Source: Pseudothioclava sp033100795
GTDB lineage: Bacteria > Pseudomonadota > Alphaproteobacteria > Rhodobacterales > Rhodobacteraceae
Reading direction: 5' to 3'
Length of the DNA: 64,000 bases
NCBI RefSeq assembly: GCF_033100795.1
Contig: NZ_JAWLVI010000003.1
Span: forward strand, 186,001 to 250,000
The notes under the pieces are model-generated. The model made no database searches. It was not told the origin of the DNA and saw only the letters and a program-made list of their open reading frames with translations. This document shows, piece after piece, positions 1-7,728 of the stretch (within the stretch, counting starts at the first letter, position 1; every line of letters begins with the position of its first letter). The position numbers were made by a program, and so were the translations under genes.

Positions 1-1
1 C

Positions 2-211
2 GCCGACACCGGCGAAACCATGCTGGAACACGTCGCCAGCGAAGGCGGCGTGGTGATTGCAGGCGAGATTGAAGTAACAGTCGGTGAACAGACCGCAATC
101 CTGAAAGCGGGCGATAGCTATCTGTTCAACTCGACCCAGCCGCACCGCTTCCGCAACCTCTCGGACCGTGAGGCGGTCGTCGTTTCCGCCTGCTCCCCCC
201 CATATCTGTAG
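2..211 (+). CDS. C-terminal end of a cupin-domain protein, probably XRE-cupin transcriptional regulator (partial)
   Basis: Only the last 69 codons lie in the window; the 5' end is cut off by the window edge. The visible part is a small beta-barrel cupin: an ETMLEHVASEGGVVIAGEIE stretch, a GDSYLFNSTQPHRFRN motif with the usual metal-type histidine, and a VVSACSPPYL end. This ending is typical of HTH_3-plus-cupin regulators that sense a small ligand and control a neighbouring transporter or catabolic gene (family knowledge). The DNA-binding half is not visible, so the regulator call is an inference. It lies 281 bp upstream of a TRAP transporter operon on the same strand and could control it. 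Confidence 0.6.
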   Translation, partial: ADTGETMLEHVASEGGVVIAGEIEVTVGEQTAILKAGDSYLFNSTQPHRFRNLSDREAVVVSACSPPYL

Positions 212-245
212 TTTATTCCGCGTATACGTTCTAATTTTCGAATGT

Positions 246-288
246 TTGCGCAAAATATTCACACAATCAATCGAAATTTCTTGCGCAA
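246..288. promoter_or_regulatory. Repeated TTGCGCAA palindromes upstream of the TRAP operon
   Basis: The AT-rich gap between the cupin-regulator end and the TRAP genes contains the 8-bp palindrome TTGCGCAA twice, at 246-253 and 281-288. The copies are 35 bp apart and each is followed by an AATATTC-like stretch. Paired palindromes in a promoter gap suggest an operator, plausibly for the cupin-type regulator encoded just upstream. The rest of the 212-492 gap shows no gene. The function is an inference. Confidence 0.4.
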
Positions 289-492
289 TATTCTGTGCGC
301 CTTTAGGACTCCAGCCCGGAAAGAGGAATAGTCTGGCGTGATTCCAGCGGCGCTCTGGCGCGGCAAAGGCACGCCTGACGCAATCGCAGGGGCAGCCGGG
401 AGACCGGAATTTCTGCACACATCCATACCACTTCAACGTGAAAGCCCGACTTTCGCGACCGGAGAGGTATATCGAAACGGGAGAGAGAGACC

Positions 493-1512
493 ATGATTTC
501 GAAACGCACCCTCGGACAGATCGCCACCGGACTGGCCGCGACCCTTCTGCTTGGCACCGCCGCCCTGGCAGACACGACCCGCATCCGGTTCCACACCTTC
601 TACGGCACCGAGATCGACGGTATCGCCAAAAAATTCCGCGCGGCGGTCGAGGAAAACTCAGGTGGCGAGCTGAAGATCCAGTATTTCCGTGGCGGCGAGC
701 TTGTCGCTTCGGACCAGTTTGTCGACGCGGTCTCGAAAGGCTCGATCGACGTGGCCTACGGCGTTGGCAGCTACTGGCCGGGCATGGTCGACATGGGCAA
801 CATCGAGGCGGGGCTGCCGGGCTTCTGGACCTCGAAAGACGAAGCCACCGCCATCTTCGAGAACGAAACCTTCGCGAAACTGCTGAGCGATGCCTACACC
901 GAGCAAGGCGTGACGCTGATCGGGCGCGGCTATGGTTCGGATTACGACCTGCTGACGAAAAAGCCCGTCACCAGCCTGGATGACCTGAAGTCGATGAAGA
1001 TCCGCGCAACGGGTCAGGTCGCAAAAGTGCTGCAAGCCTTTGATATTCCGACCGTCTATCTGCCTGCACAAGAGCTTTATATCGGCATGTCCACGGGCGT
1101 TATAGACGGCGCGATTTATGGCGGGCCGGTTGAATACGAACAGCTCAAGCTGAACGAGGTGGCGACGCATTACACCTTCCTCAACATGCTCAACCCGGGC
1201 TGGACCGATACGATCATCGCCAACCCGAAAACCTGGGAAAGCCTGTCCGAGAAGAACCGCGCCGTCCTGCAAGAGGCGATCGACCAATACGCCGCCGACA
1301 TCCACGCATGGCTCGAAGACGGCAATAACGCGATCATCGAAGCGGGCGATCAGAGCATTTTCACCTTCGCCACCCTGCCGGCGGAAGGCTCGGCCCGCCT
1401 GACGGAAGCTGCGCAAAGCGTGTGGCAGGAAGAAGCCGCCAAATCCGAGCGCAACGCCGCCGCAATCGGCATTCTGGTCGAGAACGCCAAGGCGCAGGGT
1501 CGCCTGAAGTGA
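493..1512 (+). CDS. TRAP transporter substrate-binding protein (DctP family)
   Basis: A 339-residue periplasmic solute receptor of a tripartite ATP-independent periplasmic transporter, which delivers an organic acid-like solute to the QM permease. Residues 1-26 form a Sec signal peptide (MISKRTLGQ, hydrophobic core, ALA cleavage before DTTRIRF). The DctP fold is shown by KKFRAAVEENSGGELKIQYF, by the RATGQVAK segment carrying the conserved arginine that clamps a carboxylate, and by GVIDGAIYGG. The start is supported by the purine-rich GGAGAGAGAG just before the ATG. It is the first gene of a three-gene operon. The substrate cannot be read from the sequence; the family includes C4-dicarboxylate, 2-oxoacid and sugar-acid receptors. 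Confidence 0.93.
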   Translation: MISKRTLGQIATGLAATLLLGTAALADTTRIRFHTFYGTEIDGIAKKFRAAVEENSGGELKIQYFRGGELVASDQFVDAVSKGSIDVAYGVGSYWPGMVDMGNIEAGLPGFWTSKDEATAIFENETFAKLLSDAYTEQGVTLIGRGYGSDYDLLTKKPVTSLDDLKSMKIRATGQVAKVLQAFDIPTVYLPAQELYIGMSTGVIDGAIYGGPVEYEQLKLNEVATHYTFLNMLNPGWTDTIIANPKTWESLSEKNRAVLQEAIDQYAADIHAWLEDGNNAIIEAGDQSIFTFATLPAEGSARLTEAAQSVWQEEAAKSERNAAAIGILVENAKAQGRLK

Positions 1513-2039
1513 GCATTCTTGCCCGGTATCTCGTGGCACAAGATGGCCTGTCCGACTTTGTCGGGCGGGCCGTTTCGTGGCTCACGCTCATCATGATCGG
1601 CGCGCTCGTGTGGGAAATCGCGGCGCGCTATTTCCTGTCCGCCCCCACGATCTGGGCGCATGAGCTGTCAACGATGCTTTACGGCGCGTTCTGCATTCTG
1701 GCGGGCAGCTATACGCTGCGCCATCAAGGCCATGTGCGCTCCGAGGTGATCTACGGCCTCATGCCGCCGCGGATGCAGGCGCTTTGCGATGTCATCGTTT
1801 TCGCGATCACGCTTGTCGTGCTTTGGGTCTTTTTCCAGATGGCCGTCGACTTTGCCGCGACTTCATGGGCCGCAAAAGAGTTCTCGGCCCGCTCGACCTG
1901 GCAGCCGCCGATCTATCCGTTCAAGGCGGTCATGCCGCTCGCTGTCGGGCTGTTGATGCTGCAAGTGCTGGCCGAGCTGATCCGCGCCGCGATGCGCATG
2001 TTCGGCGCCTCGGACGAGGGTCTCGCGCCGCGCGCCTGA
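1509..2039 (+). CDS. TRAP transporter small permease (DctQ family)
   Basis: The small membrane subunit of the TRAP transporter, about 176 residues with four hydrophobic segments (near VSWLTLIMIGALVWEIAAR, MLYGAFCILAGSY, VIVFAITLVVLWVFF and AVMPLAVGLLMLQVLAEL). I place the start at a GTG at 1509 that overlaps the TGA of the upstream receptor gene, because the downstream reading VSILARYLVAQDGL gives the normal family length and coupling; a longer frame would run deep into the receptor gene. The small subunit anchors the large permease. The gap to the next gene is 51 bp with a GGAGG site. Confidence 0.88.
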   Translation: MSILARYLVAQDGLSDFVGRAVSWLTLIMIGALVWEIAARYFLSAPTIWAHELSTMLYGAFCILAGSYTLRHQGHVRSEVIYGLMPPRMQALCDVIVFAITLVVLWVFFQMAVDFAATSWAAKEFSARSTWQPPIYPFKAVMPLAVGLLMLQVLAELIRAAMRMFGASDEGLAPRA

Positions 2040-2090
2040 CCCTACCCTTTCACCTGACGCACGCCAAGGCGTGCCAGACAGGAGGACTTC

Positions 2091-3410
2091 ATGGCCGATC
2101 TCGATCCCATGACGATTACCGCGATCATGTTCGCATCCATGCTGGTGCTGATGATCCTTGGCGCACCGCTTTCCTTTGCCCTGATGATCTCGGGCGCAGG
2201 CGCGGCCTATATGATGTTCGGGCCGGGCGGGCTGGATCTGCTGGTCGCCTCGACCTACGGGGCGATGGATAACTTCCTGCTCGTGTCGCTACCGCTGTTC
2301 ATCTTTATGGGGCTGGTGCTGGAGCGTTCAGGCATCACCGACGACCTGTTTGCGATGATCCACAAGCTGATGGGCGGATTGCCCGGCGGCCTTGGCATCG
2401 GCACTGTGCTGATCTGCGCGCTGATCGCGGCAATGGCGGGCGTGTCGGGGGCGGCGACGGTGTCGCTTGGCATCATCGCCCTGCCCTCGATGCTCAAGCG
2501 CGGCTATGACAAGCGCCTTGTGACCGGCACGATCATGGCAGGCGGCGCGCTCGGGTTCCTGATCCCGCCCTCGGTCTTGATGATCATCTACGCGTTTCTT
2601 TCGCGCGACTCGGTCGGCAAGCTGTTTGCGGCGGGCGTGATACCGGGGTTGATGCTGGCAGCGATCTATATCGCCTATATCCTGATCCGCTGCGGCCTGC
2701 GCCCGGAAATGGGCCCGCCCGCCCCTGCGGCGGAGCGTGTGAGCGGCATCGAGAAACTGAAATCGCTGCGCTTCCTAATTGCGCCGGGCCTTCTGGTAAC
2801 GACGGTTCTGGGTTGCATTATCGGCGGCGTGACCTCGCCCTCCGAGGCCTCCGCCATCGGCGCCTTTGGTGCACTAATCATCGCAGCCCTGCGCAGGCGT
2901 CTTGATTGGGACATGCTGAAATATGTCATGCTTTCCACCACCAAGCTGATGGGGATGCTGATGTGGATCGCGCTGACGGCGGTGTTCTTTTCGAAGATCT
3001 ATGTTGGCCTTGGCGCGGGCGCCGTGGTTGGCGAGGTGATCGAGGATTTCGATGTCGCCCCGATGGCCGTGATCGTCGCGATGCTGGCGGTCTATTTCGT
3101 GCTGGGGATGTTCCTTGATGATTTCGCGATCATCTTCATCACCGTGCCGATTTTCGTGCCGATCGTGCGCTCTCTTGGCTTCGACACCACATGGTTTGCG
3201 GTGCTGTTTGTGCTGTCGATGCAGTCGGCCTATCTGACACCGCCCTTTGGCTATAACCTGTTCTATATGCGTTCGGTTGCGCCGCCTTCGGTAACGATTA
3301 CCGATATTTACCTCTCGGCGCTGCCCTTCGTGGCCTTGCAGATCCTTGGCCTCGCCCTAGTTGTGATTTTCCCGCAAATCGCGCTCTGGCTGCCATCGGT
3401 TCTGTTCTGA
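2091..3410 (+). CDS. TRAP transporter large permease (DctM family)
   Basis: The 439-residue large membrane subunit that carries out Na+-coupled solute transport. About 12 hydrophobic segments are visible with typical DctM motifs: LVLERSGITDDLF, MAGVSGAATVSLGIIALPSM, GALGFLIPPSVLMIIYAFLS, VTSPSEASAIGAFGALI and LDDFAIIFITVPIFVPI. The length is normal for the family. A clear Shine-Dalgarno (CAGGAGG) precedes the ATG. It is the last gene of the operon and is followed by a strong intrinsic terminator about 13 bp after the stop. Confidence 0.93.
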   Translation: MADLDPMTITAIMFASMLVLMILGAPLSFALMISGAGAAYMMFGPGGLDLLVASTYGAMDNFLLVSLPLFIFMGLVLERSGITDDLFAMIHKLMGGLPGGLGIGTVLICALIAAMAGVSGAATVSLGIIALPSMLKRGYDKRLVTGTIMAGGALGFLIPPSVLMIIYAFLSRDSVGKLFAAGVIPGLMLAAIYIAYILIRCGLRPEMGPPAPAAERVSGIEKLKSLRFLIAPGLLVTTVLGCIIGGVTSPSEASAIGAFGALIIAALRRRLDWDMLKYVMLSTTKLMGMLMWIALTAVFFSKIYVGLGAGAVVGEVIEDFDVAPMAVIVAMLAVYFVLGMFLDDFAIIFITVPIFVPIVRSLGFDTTWFAVLFVLSMQSAYLTPPFGYNLFYMRSVAPPSVTITDIYLSALPFVALQILGLALVVIFPQIALWLPSVLF

Positions 3411-3422
3411 CACGGATCTCCA

Positions 3423-3453
3423 AGCCCCGCCGCTCCCGCCGGCGGGGCTTTTT
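3423..3453 (+). terminator. Intrinsic terminator of the TRAP operon
   Basis: A perfect 10-bp stem AGCCCCGCCG / CGGCGGGGCT (3423-3432 and 3440-3449) with a 7-nt loop is followed by TTTTT. It lies between the convergent large permease and Lrp-type genes. Confidence 0.9.
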
Positions 3454-3905
3454 CACGGCACATAGGACAGCTCGTTCTTGAAGCAACGCAGCGAGAAAGC
3501 CGAGCGCGACGCGCGGATGTGCGGGATCGTGTAAAGTTTCTCGCGCAGAAATTCCTCGTAGCCGCGCGTGCTGCTGACGGCGACCTTCACGAAACAGTCG
3601 AACTCTCCCGAGGTGATATGCACCTCCAGCACCTCGGGGAAGGCGGCGATCTGTTCGCAGACCTGCTCAAGCCGATAGCCCCCGTGCCTGTCTAATGACA
3701 CCTCGATCAGCGCTGTTTCCGGCGCGCCCATCGCCTCTTGGTCGATGATTGCCTGATAGCCACGGATCACCCCGCTTTCCTCGAGCCGACGCTGGCGCTG
3801 CCAGCAGGGGCTTGGTGAAAGCCCCACCTTCTCGGAGAGGCGGTTATTCGAAATCCGTCCGTCCTTCACCAGTTCACGCAGTATCTTCAGGTCGATGCTG
3901 TCCAT
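3453..3905 (-). CDS. Lrp/AsnC-family transcriptional regulator, probable regulator of the bkd operon
   Basis: A 150-residue feast/famine regulator. Residues 1-60 form the winged HTH (MDSIDLKILRELVKDGRISN, then LSEKVGLSPSPCWQRQRRLE). The rest is the RAM ligand-binding domain with the VLEVHITSGEFDCFVKVAV motif. Such proteins usually form octamers and respond to amino acids. It is transcribed away from the branched-chain 2-oxoacid dehydrogenase operon across a 342-bp gap, the same arrangement as bkdR in Pseudomonas (family knowledge), so control of bkd is a reasonable inference. The Lrp-family call is secure; the target is not proven. Confidence 0.88.
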   Translation of the reverse strand: MDSIDLKILRELVKDGRISNNRLSEKVGLSPSPCWQRQRRLEESGVIRGYQAIIDQEAMGAPETALIEVSLDRHGGYRLEQVCEQIAAFPEVLEVHITSGEFDCFVKVAVSSTRGYEEFLREKLYTIPHIRASRSAFSLRCFKNELSYVP

Positions 3906-4247
3906 TCGATCCCCAAAACAAGGTTAAAGAAGCTTACCTATATTGCAAAATATAATTCTGCCAGAATTAAATATCTCAAAACCATATTCTTCAATACTCG
4001 CAAAATTCGCAAACTTCGAAAGCCTCTTTTGCGCAGACCGTGACAAGCTTGGCTTATCCGGGAAGAGGAGCCCGGGCGCCGTTTCCGACCTCGTTCTCAA
4101 GCCGAAAGCACATGCCGCCATGACTGCTTCCCACGCCCCATTTCCGGCAACCGCCGCGTTTCGCACTATATTGAAGAGTGTCGTCTGGCACAGGGCGCAG
4201 GCAACCCCGCGCCCTGACTCCGCTCATCATTGTAAGGGGACGCACCC
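3906..4247. other. Divergent intergenic region between the Lrp-type regulator and bkd operon
   Basis: This 342-bp stretch holds no convincing gene. Its regulator-proximal third (about 3910-4030) is clearly AT-rich against a GC-rich background and contains the palindrome listed separately. The E1alpha-proximal part is GC-rich and ends in a GTAAGGGGA ribosome-binding site. It must hold promoters for both directions and probably the Lrp-type binding sites. Confidence 0.7.
3953..3969. promoter_or_regulatory. 17-bp palindrome, candidate Lrp-type operator
   Basis: TAATTCTGCCAGAATTA is a perfect inverted repeat of 8-bp arms around one central base, in the AT-rich part of the gap 48 bp upstream of the Lrp-type start codon. 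Size and AT-richness fit an Lrp-family half-site pair. Assignment to this regulator is inference. Confidence 0.45.
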
Positions 4248-5474
4248 ATGAAGCTCCGTTTTCCGACCCCGCCAAGCCGCCCCGGAGAACCGCCGGATTT
4301 CTCGGATCTGGTGATCCCGCCCGCAGGCGCCCTGCCCGTGCCGCCTCTGGACCTGACCTCGGCTGCCGCGTGGGATTATGCGAACGGGCTTGTGCGCGTT
4401 CTTGACGATGAGGGGCGCGCGGTTGGCCCCTGGGCCGACTATCTGGGTCAGGCGGGCGACGACGAGGCACTGATCCGCGGGATGCGCGACATGCTGACGA
4501 TCCGCGCCATTGACCGGCGCCTGCTGAACGCGCAGCGTCAGGGCAAGACCTCGTTCTACATGCAATGCACCGGCGAGGAGGCTATTGGTTGCGGCTTCCA
4601 GCGGATGCTGTCCAAGGGCGATATGAACTTCCCGACCTATCGCCAGCAATCGCTGCTGGTGGCCGCTGATTATCCACTCGAAACCCTGATGGGGCAGGTC
4701 TATTCGAACCGCAAAGATCCGCTGATGGGGCGGCAATTGCCGATCCTGCATTCGGCGCGCGAATATGGGTTCTTCTCGATCTCGGGCAACCTTGGCACGC
4801 AATATCCGCAGGCGGTCGGCTGGGCGATGGCGGCGGTGCTCAGTGGCGAGAGCGCGATTGCGGCGGGCTGGATTGGCGATGGGGCGACGGCCTCGAACGA
4901 CTTTCATTCGGCGCTGGTCTCGGCGGCGGTCTACCGCCCGCCCGTCGTCCTGAATATCGTCAATAACCAATGGGCGATTTCGTCGTTCTCCGGTATTGCA
5001 GGCGGCGGCGAGGCAACTTTCGCGGACCGCGCTATCGGCTACGGCCTGCCTGCGATCCGCGTGGACGGGAACGATTACCTTGCCGTTCTGGCCGCCTCGA
5101 AATGGGCGATTGCGCGGGCGCGCGGCGGGCATGGGCCCGTTATCATCGAATGGCTGACCTACCGCGCAGCCGCGCATTCCACCTCGGATGACCCGTCCGC
5201 CTATCGCTCGAAAGAAGAGGCCTCGGCATGGCCTCTTGGCGACCCGATTGACCGTTTGCGCCAGCACCTTGCGACCAAGGACATCTGGTCGGACGGGCGG
5301 CACGCACAGGTCGAGGCGGAGATCCTTGATACCGTGATCGCGACGCAAAAAGAGGTCGAGAGCCACGGCACTTTCGTCAACCCGCAACCGCTTTCACCCG
5401 CCGAGATTTTCCGAGGCGTCTACAAGGACATGCCCCCGCACCTGCGGCGGCAGCGTCAGGAAATGGGGTTCTAA
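4248..5474 (+). CDS. bkdA1: Branched-chain 2-oxoacid dehydrogenase E1 component, alpha subunit
   Basis: A 408-residue thiamine-diphosphate subunit that decarboxylates 2-oxoisovalerate, 2-oxoisocaproate and 2-oxo-3-methylvalerate, the transamination products of valine, leucine and isoleucine. The ThDP motif is visible as GDGATASNDFHSAL followed about 25 residues later by NNQWAIS. FPTYRQQSLLVA and GHGPVIIEWLTYRAAAHSTSDDP are also typical, and the long N-terminal extension (RFPTPPSRPGEPPDFSDL) distinguishes bacterial Bkd from pyruvate dehydrogenase E1alpha. It is the first gene of the bkdA1-bkdA2-bkdB-lpd operon; the E1beta ATG follows after 1 nt. Confidence 0.95.
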   Translation: MKLRFPTPPSRPGEPPDFSDLVIPPAGALPVPPLDLTSAAAWDYANGLVRVLDDEGRAVGPWADYLGQAGDDEALIRGMRDMLTIRAIDRRLLNAQRQGKTSFYMQCTGEEAIGCGFQRMLSKGDMNFPTYRQQSLLVAADYPLETLMGQVYSNRKDPLMGRQLPILHSAREYGFFSISGNLGTQYPQAVGWAMAAVLSGESAIAAGWIGDGATASNDFHSALVSAAVYRPPVVLNIVNNQWAISSFSGIAGGGEATFADRAIGYGLPAIRVDGNDYLAVLAASKWAIARARGGHGPVIIEWLTYRAAAHSTSDDPSAYRSKEEASAWPLGDPIDRLRQHLATKDIWSDGRHAQVEAEILDTVIATQKEVESHGTFVNPQPLSPAEIFRGVYKDMPPHLRRQRQEMGF

Positions 5475-5475
5475 C

Positions 5476-6489
5476 ATGGCACGCATGACAATGATCGAAG
5501 CCATCCGCTCGGCCATGGATGTGATGCTGGAGCGCGACCCGCGCACCGTCATTTTCGGCGAGGATGTCGGCTATTTCGGCGGCGTCTTCCGCTGCACGGC
5601 GGGGCTTCAGGACAAATACGGCATCGAGCGCGTCTTCGACACGCCGATCAACGAAAGCGCGATTGTCGGCATGGCGATTGGTATGGCCGCGCACGGGATG
5701 CGCCCCTGCGTCGAGATTCAGTTCGCGGATTATATGTTTCCCGCCTATGACCAGATCACGCAGGAAGCCGCGCGTATCCGTCACCGCTCGAACGAGGATT
5801 TCACCTGTCCGATCACGATCCGCATGCCCACAGGCGGCGGCATTTTCGGCGGCCAGACCCACAGCCAAAGTCCCGAGGCGCTGTTTACCCATGTGGCCGG
5901 GCTGAAGGTCGTGCAACCCTCGACGCCCTATGACGCCAAGGGGCTTTTGATCGCGGCGATGGAGGAACCCGATCCCGTGATCTTTCTTGAACCCAAGCGA
6001 CTGTATAACGGCCCCTTTGACGGCCACCACGAGGCGAAGGCCTCGGGTTGGGCAGGCCATCCGGCGGGCGAGGTGCCCGAGGGGCATTACACCATCCCCC
6101 TTGGCAAGGCCGAGATCCGCCGCGCCGGATCGGCGCTTACCATTCTGGCCTATGGCACGATGGTTTACGTCGCCGAGGCGGCAGCGCGCGAAACCGGCAT
6201 CGACGCCGAGATCATCGACCTGCGCAGCCTCTTGCCGCTGGACCGCGACACCATCGTCGCCTCGGTCGCGAAAACCGGCCGCTGCGTTGTCATCCACGAG
6301 GCCACCCGCACCAGCGGCTTTGGCGCCGAGCTTATCGCCGAGGTGCAAGAGGCCTGCTTCTACCATCTGGAGGCACCAATTGCCCGCGTCACCGGCTGGG
6401 ACGCGCCCTACCCGCACGCGCAGGAATGGGACTATTTCCCCGGCCCCGCCCGCGTGGCGCGCGCGCTAATCGAAACGATGGAGGCCTGA
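5476..6489 (+). CDS. bkdA2: Branched-chain 2-oxoacid dehydrogenase E1 component, beta subunit
   Basis: A 337-residue transketolase-like subunit that completes the alpha2beta2 E1 enzyme. Visible signatures are MIEAIRSAMDVMLERDPRTVIFGEDVG, the glutamate of FDTPINESAIVGMAIGMA that activates ThDP, and the C-terminal EWDYFPGPARVARAL. The frame begins one base after the E1alpha stop and its TGA directly abuts the E2 ATG, so the operon is translated in a tight series. Confidence 0.95.
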   Translation: MARMTMIEAIRSAMDVMLERDPRTVIFGEDVGYFGGVFRCTAGLQDKYGIERVFDTPINESAIVGMAIGMAAHGMRPCVEIQFADYMFPAYDQITQEAARIRHRSNEDFTCPITIRMPTGGGIFGGQTHSQSPEALFTHVAGLKVVQPSTPYDAKGLLIAAMEEPDPVIFLEPKRLYNGPFDGHHEAKASGWAGHPAGEVPEGHYTIPLGKAEIRRAGSALTILAYGTMVYVAEAAARETGIDAEIIDLRSLLPLDRDTIVASVAKTGRCVVIHEATRTSGFGAELIAEVQEACFYHLEAPIARVTGWDAPYPHAQEWDYFPGPARVARALIETMEA

Positions 6490-7725
6490 ATGAAAACGAT
6501 CGAAATCAAGCTTCCCGACGTCGGCGAAGGCATCACGCAGGCCGAGCTTGTCGAATGGCATGTGAAGGTCGGCGATGTGGTGCGCGAGGATGATGTTCTG
6601 GCTGCCGTGATGACAGACAAGGCCACGGTCGAGATTCCCTCGATCTGCGACGGCAAGGTGGTCTGGATCGGCGGCGATATTGGCGAGCATATGCCGGTGG
6701 GTTCCCCCCTGATCCGCATCGAGACCGAGGCCGATGTGCCCGCCCCTGCCCCCGAGACCGCCATCGTCGAAGAGGTCGCACCTGCGCCGCCCCCCGCTGC
6801 ACCGGCCACCCCGCGTCCGCATGTGCCGCATCTGGCCTCGCCTTTGCCCGATGCCTCGCAAGTTATCGCAGCCCCCGCCGTGCGCGCCCGTGCGCGGGAG
6901 GCTGGCGTTGATTTGCGGCTTCTGAATGGCTCGGGTCCGGGCGGGCGGATCACGCACGAGGATCTGGACAATGCCATCGCCACTCCGCCCCCCGGAACCG
7001 GGCGTAGCTCGGCGCGCGCACCTCGCACCGATATGCAGGAGGAAAAGATCATCGGCCTGCGCCGCAAGATCGCGGACCGCATGTCGCTGGCGAACACGCG
7101 CATCCCGCACATTACCGTTGTCGAAGAGGTCGACGTCACCGATCTTGAGGCTCTTCGCACAAAAATGAACGATAATCGCGGCGCGCGGCCCAAGCTAACG
7201 GTTCTGCCCTTCATCACCTCGGCGCTGGTGCGCGCGGTGGGCGAGCTGCCGCAGATGAACGCGCATTTTGACGATGATGCGGGCGTCGTGCGCCGTTACG
7301 GCGCCGTTCATGCGGGCATCGCAACGATGACCGACAAGGGGCTTGTCGTGCCGGTGCTGCGCCACGTCGAGACGCTGTCCCTTTGGGCCACAGCCGAGGA
7401 AATCGCGCGCCTGTCCGAGGCCGCGCGTGACGGTTCAGCCAAGCGCGAGGAACTGTCGGGGTCCACGATCACCATCACCTCGCTTGGCCCCTTGGGCGCC
7501 ATCGTCACGACACCGATCATCAACCACCCCGAGGTGGCCATCGTTGGCGTGAACAAGATGGCGATCCGCCCGCAATGGGATGGCAACGGCTTTGTGCCGC
7601 GCAAGATGATGAACCTTTCGTGTAGCTTCGACCATCGCGTGATCGACGGTTACGACGCGGCGCTTTTCGTCAACCGCCTGAAAACCCTGCTGGAAACTCC
7701 GGCGCTGATCTTTGTCGAGGACTGA
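6490..7725 (+). CDS. bkdB: Branched-chain 2-oxoacid dehydrogenase E2 (dihydrolipoyl acyltransferase)
   Basis: A 411-residue core enzyme that transfers the branched acyl group to CoA. Residues 1-80 form one lipoyl domain with the acceptor lysine in VMTDKATVEIPS. An Ala/Pro-rich linker follows (about 85-120), then a peripheral subunit-binding domain (APAVRARAREAGVDLRLLNG ... GGRITHEDLD), and the catalytic domain ending in SCSFDHRVIDGYDAALF with the active-site histidine and aspartate. Only one lipoyl domain is present, as usual for Bkd E2. It starts immediately after the E1beta stop. Confidence 0.95.
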   Translation: MKTIEIKLPDVGEGITQAELVEWHVKVGDVVREDDVLAAVMTDKATVEIPSICDGKVVWIGGDIGEHMPVGSPLIRIETEADVPAPAPETAIVEEVAPAPPPAAPATPRPHVPHLASPLPDASQVIAAPAVRARAREAGVDLRLLNGSGPGGRITHEDLDNAIATPPPGTGRSSARAPRTDMQEEKIIGLRRKIADRMSLANTRIPHITVVEEVDVTDLEALRTKMNDNRGARPKLTVLPFITSALVRAVGELPQMNAHFDDDAGVVRRYGAVHAGIATMTDKGLVVPVLRHVETLSLWATAEEIARLSEAARDGSAKREELSGSTITITSLGPLGAIVTTPIINHPEVAIVGVNKMAIRPQWDGNGFVPRKMMNLSCSFDHRVIDGYDAALFVNRLKTLLETPALIFVED

Positions 7726-7728
7726 CCG

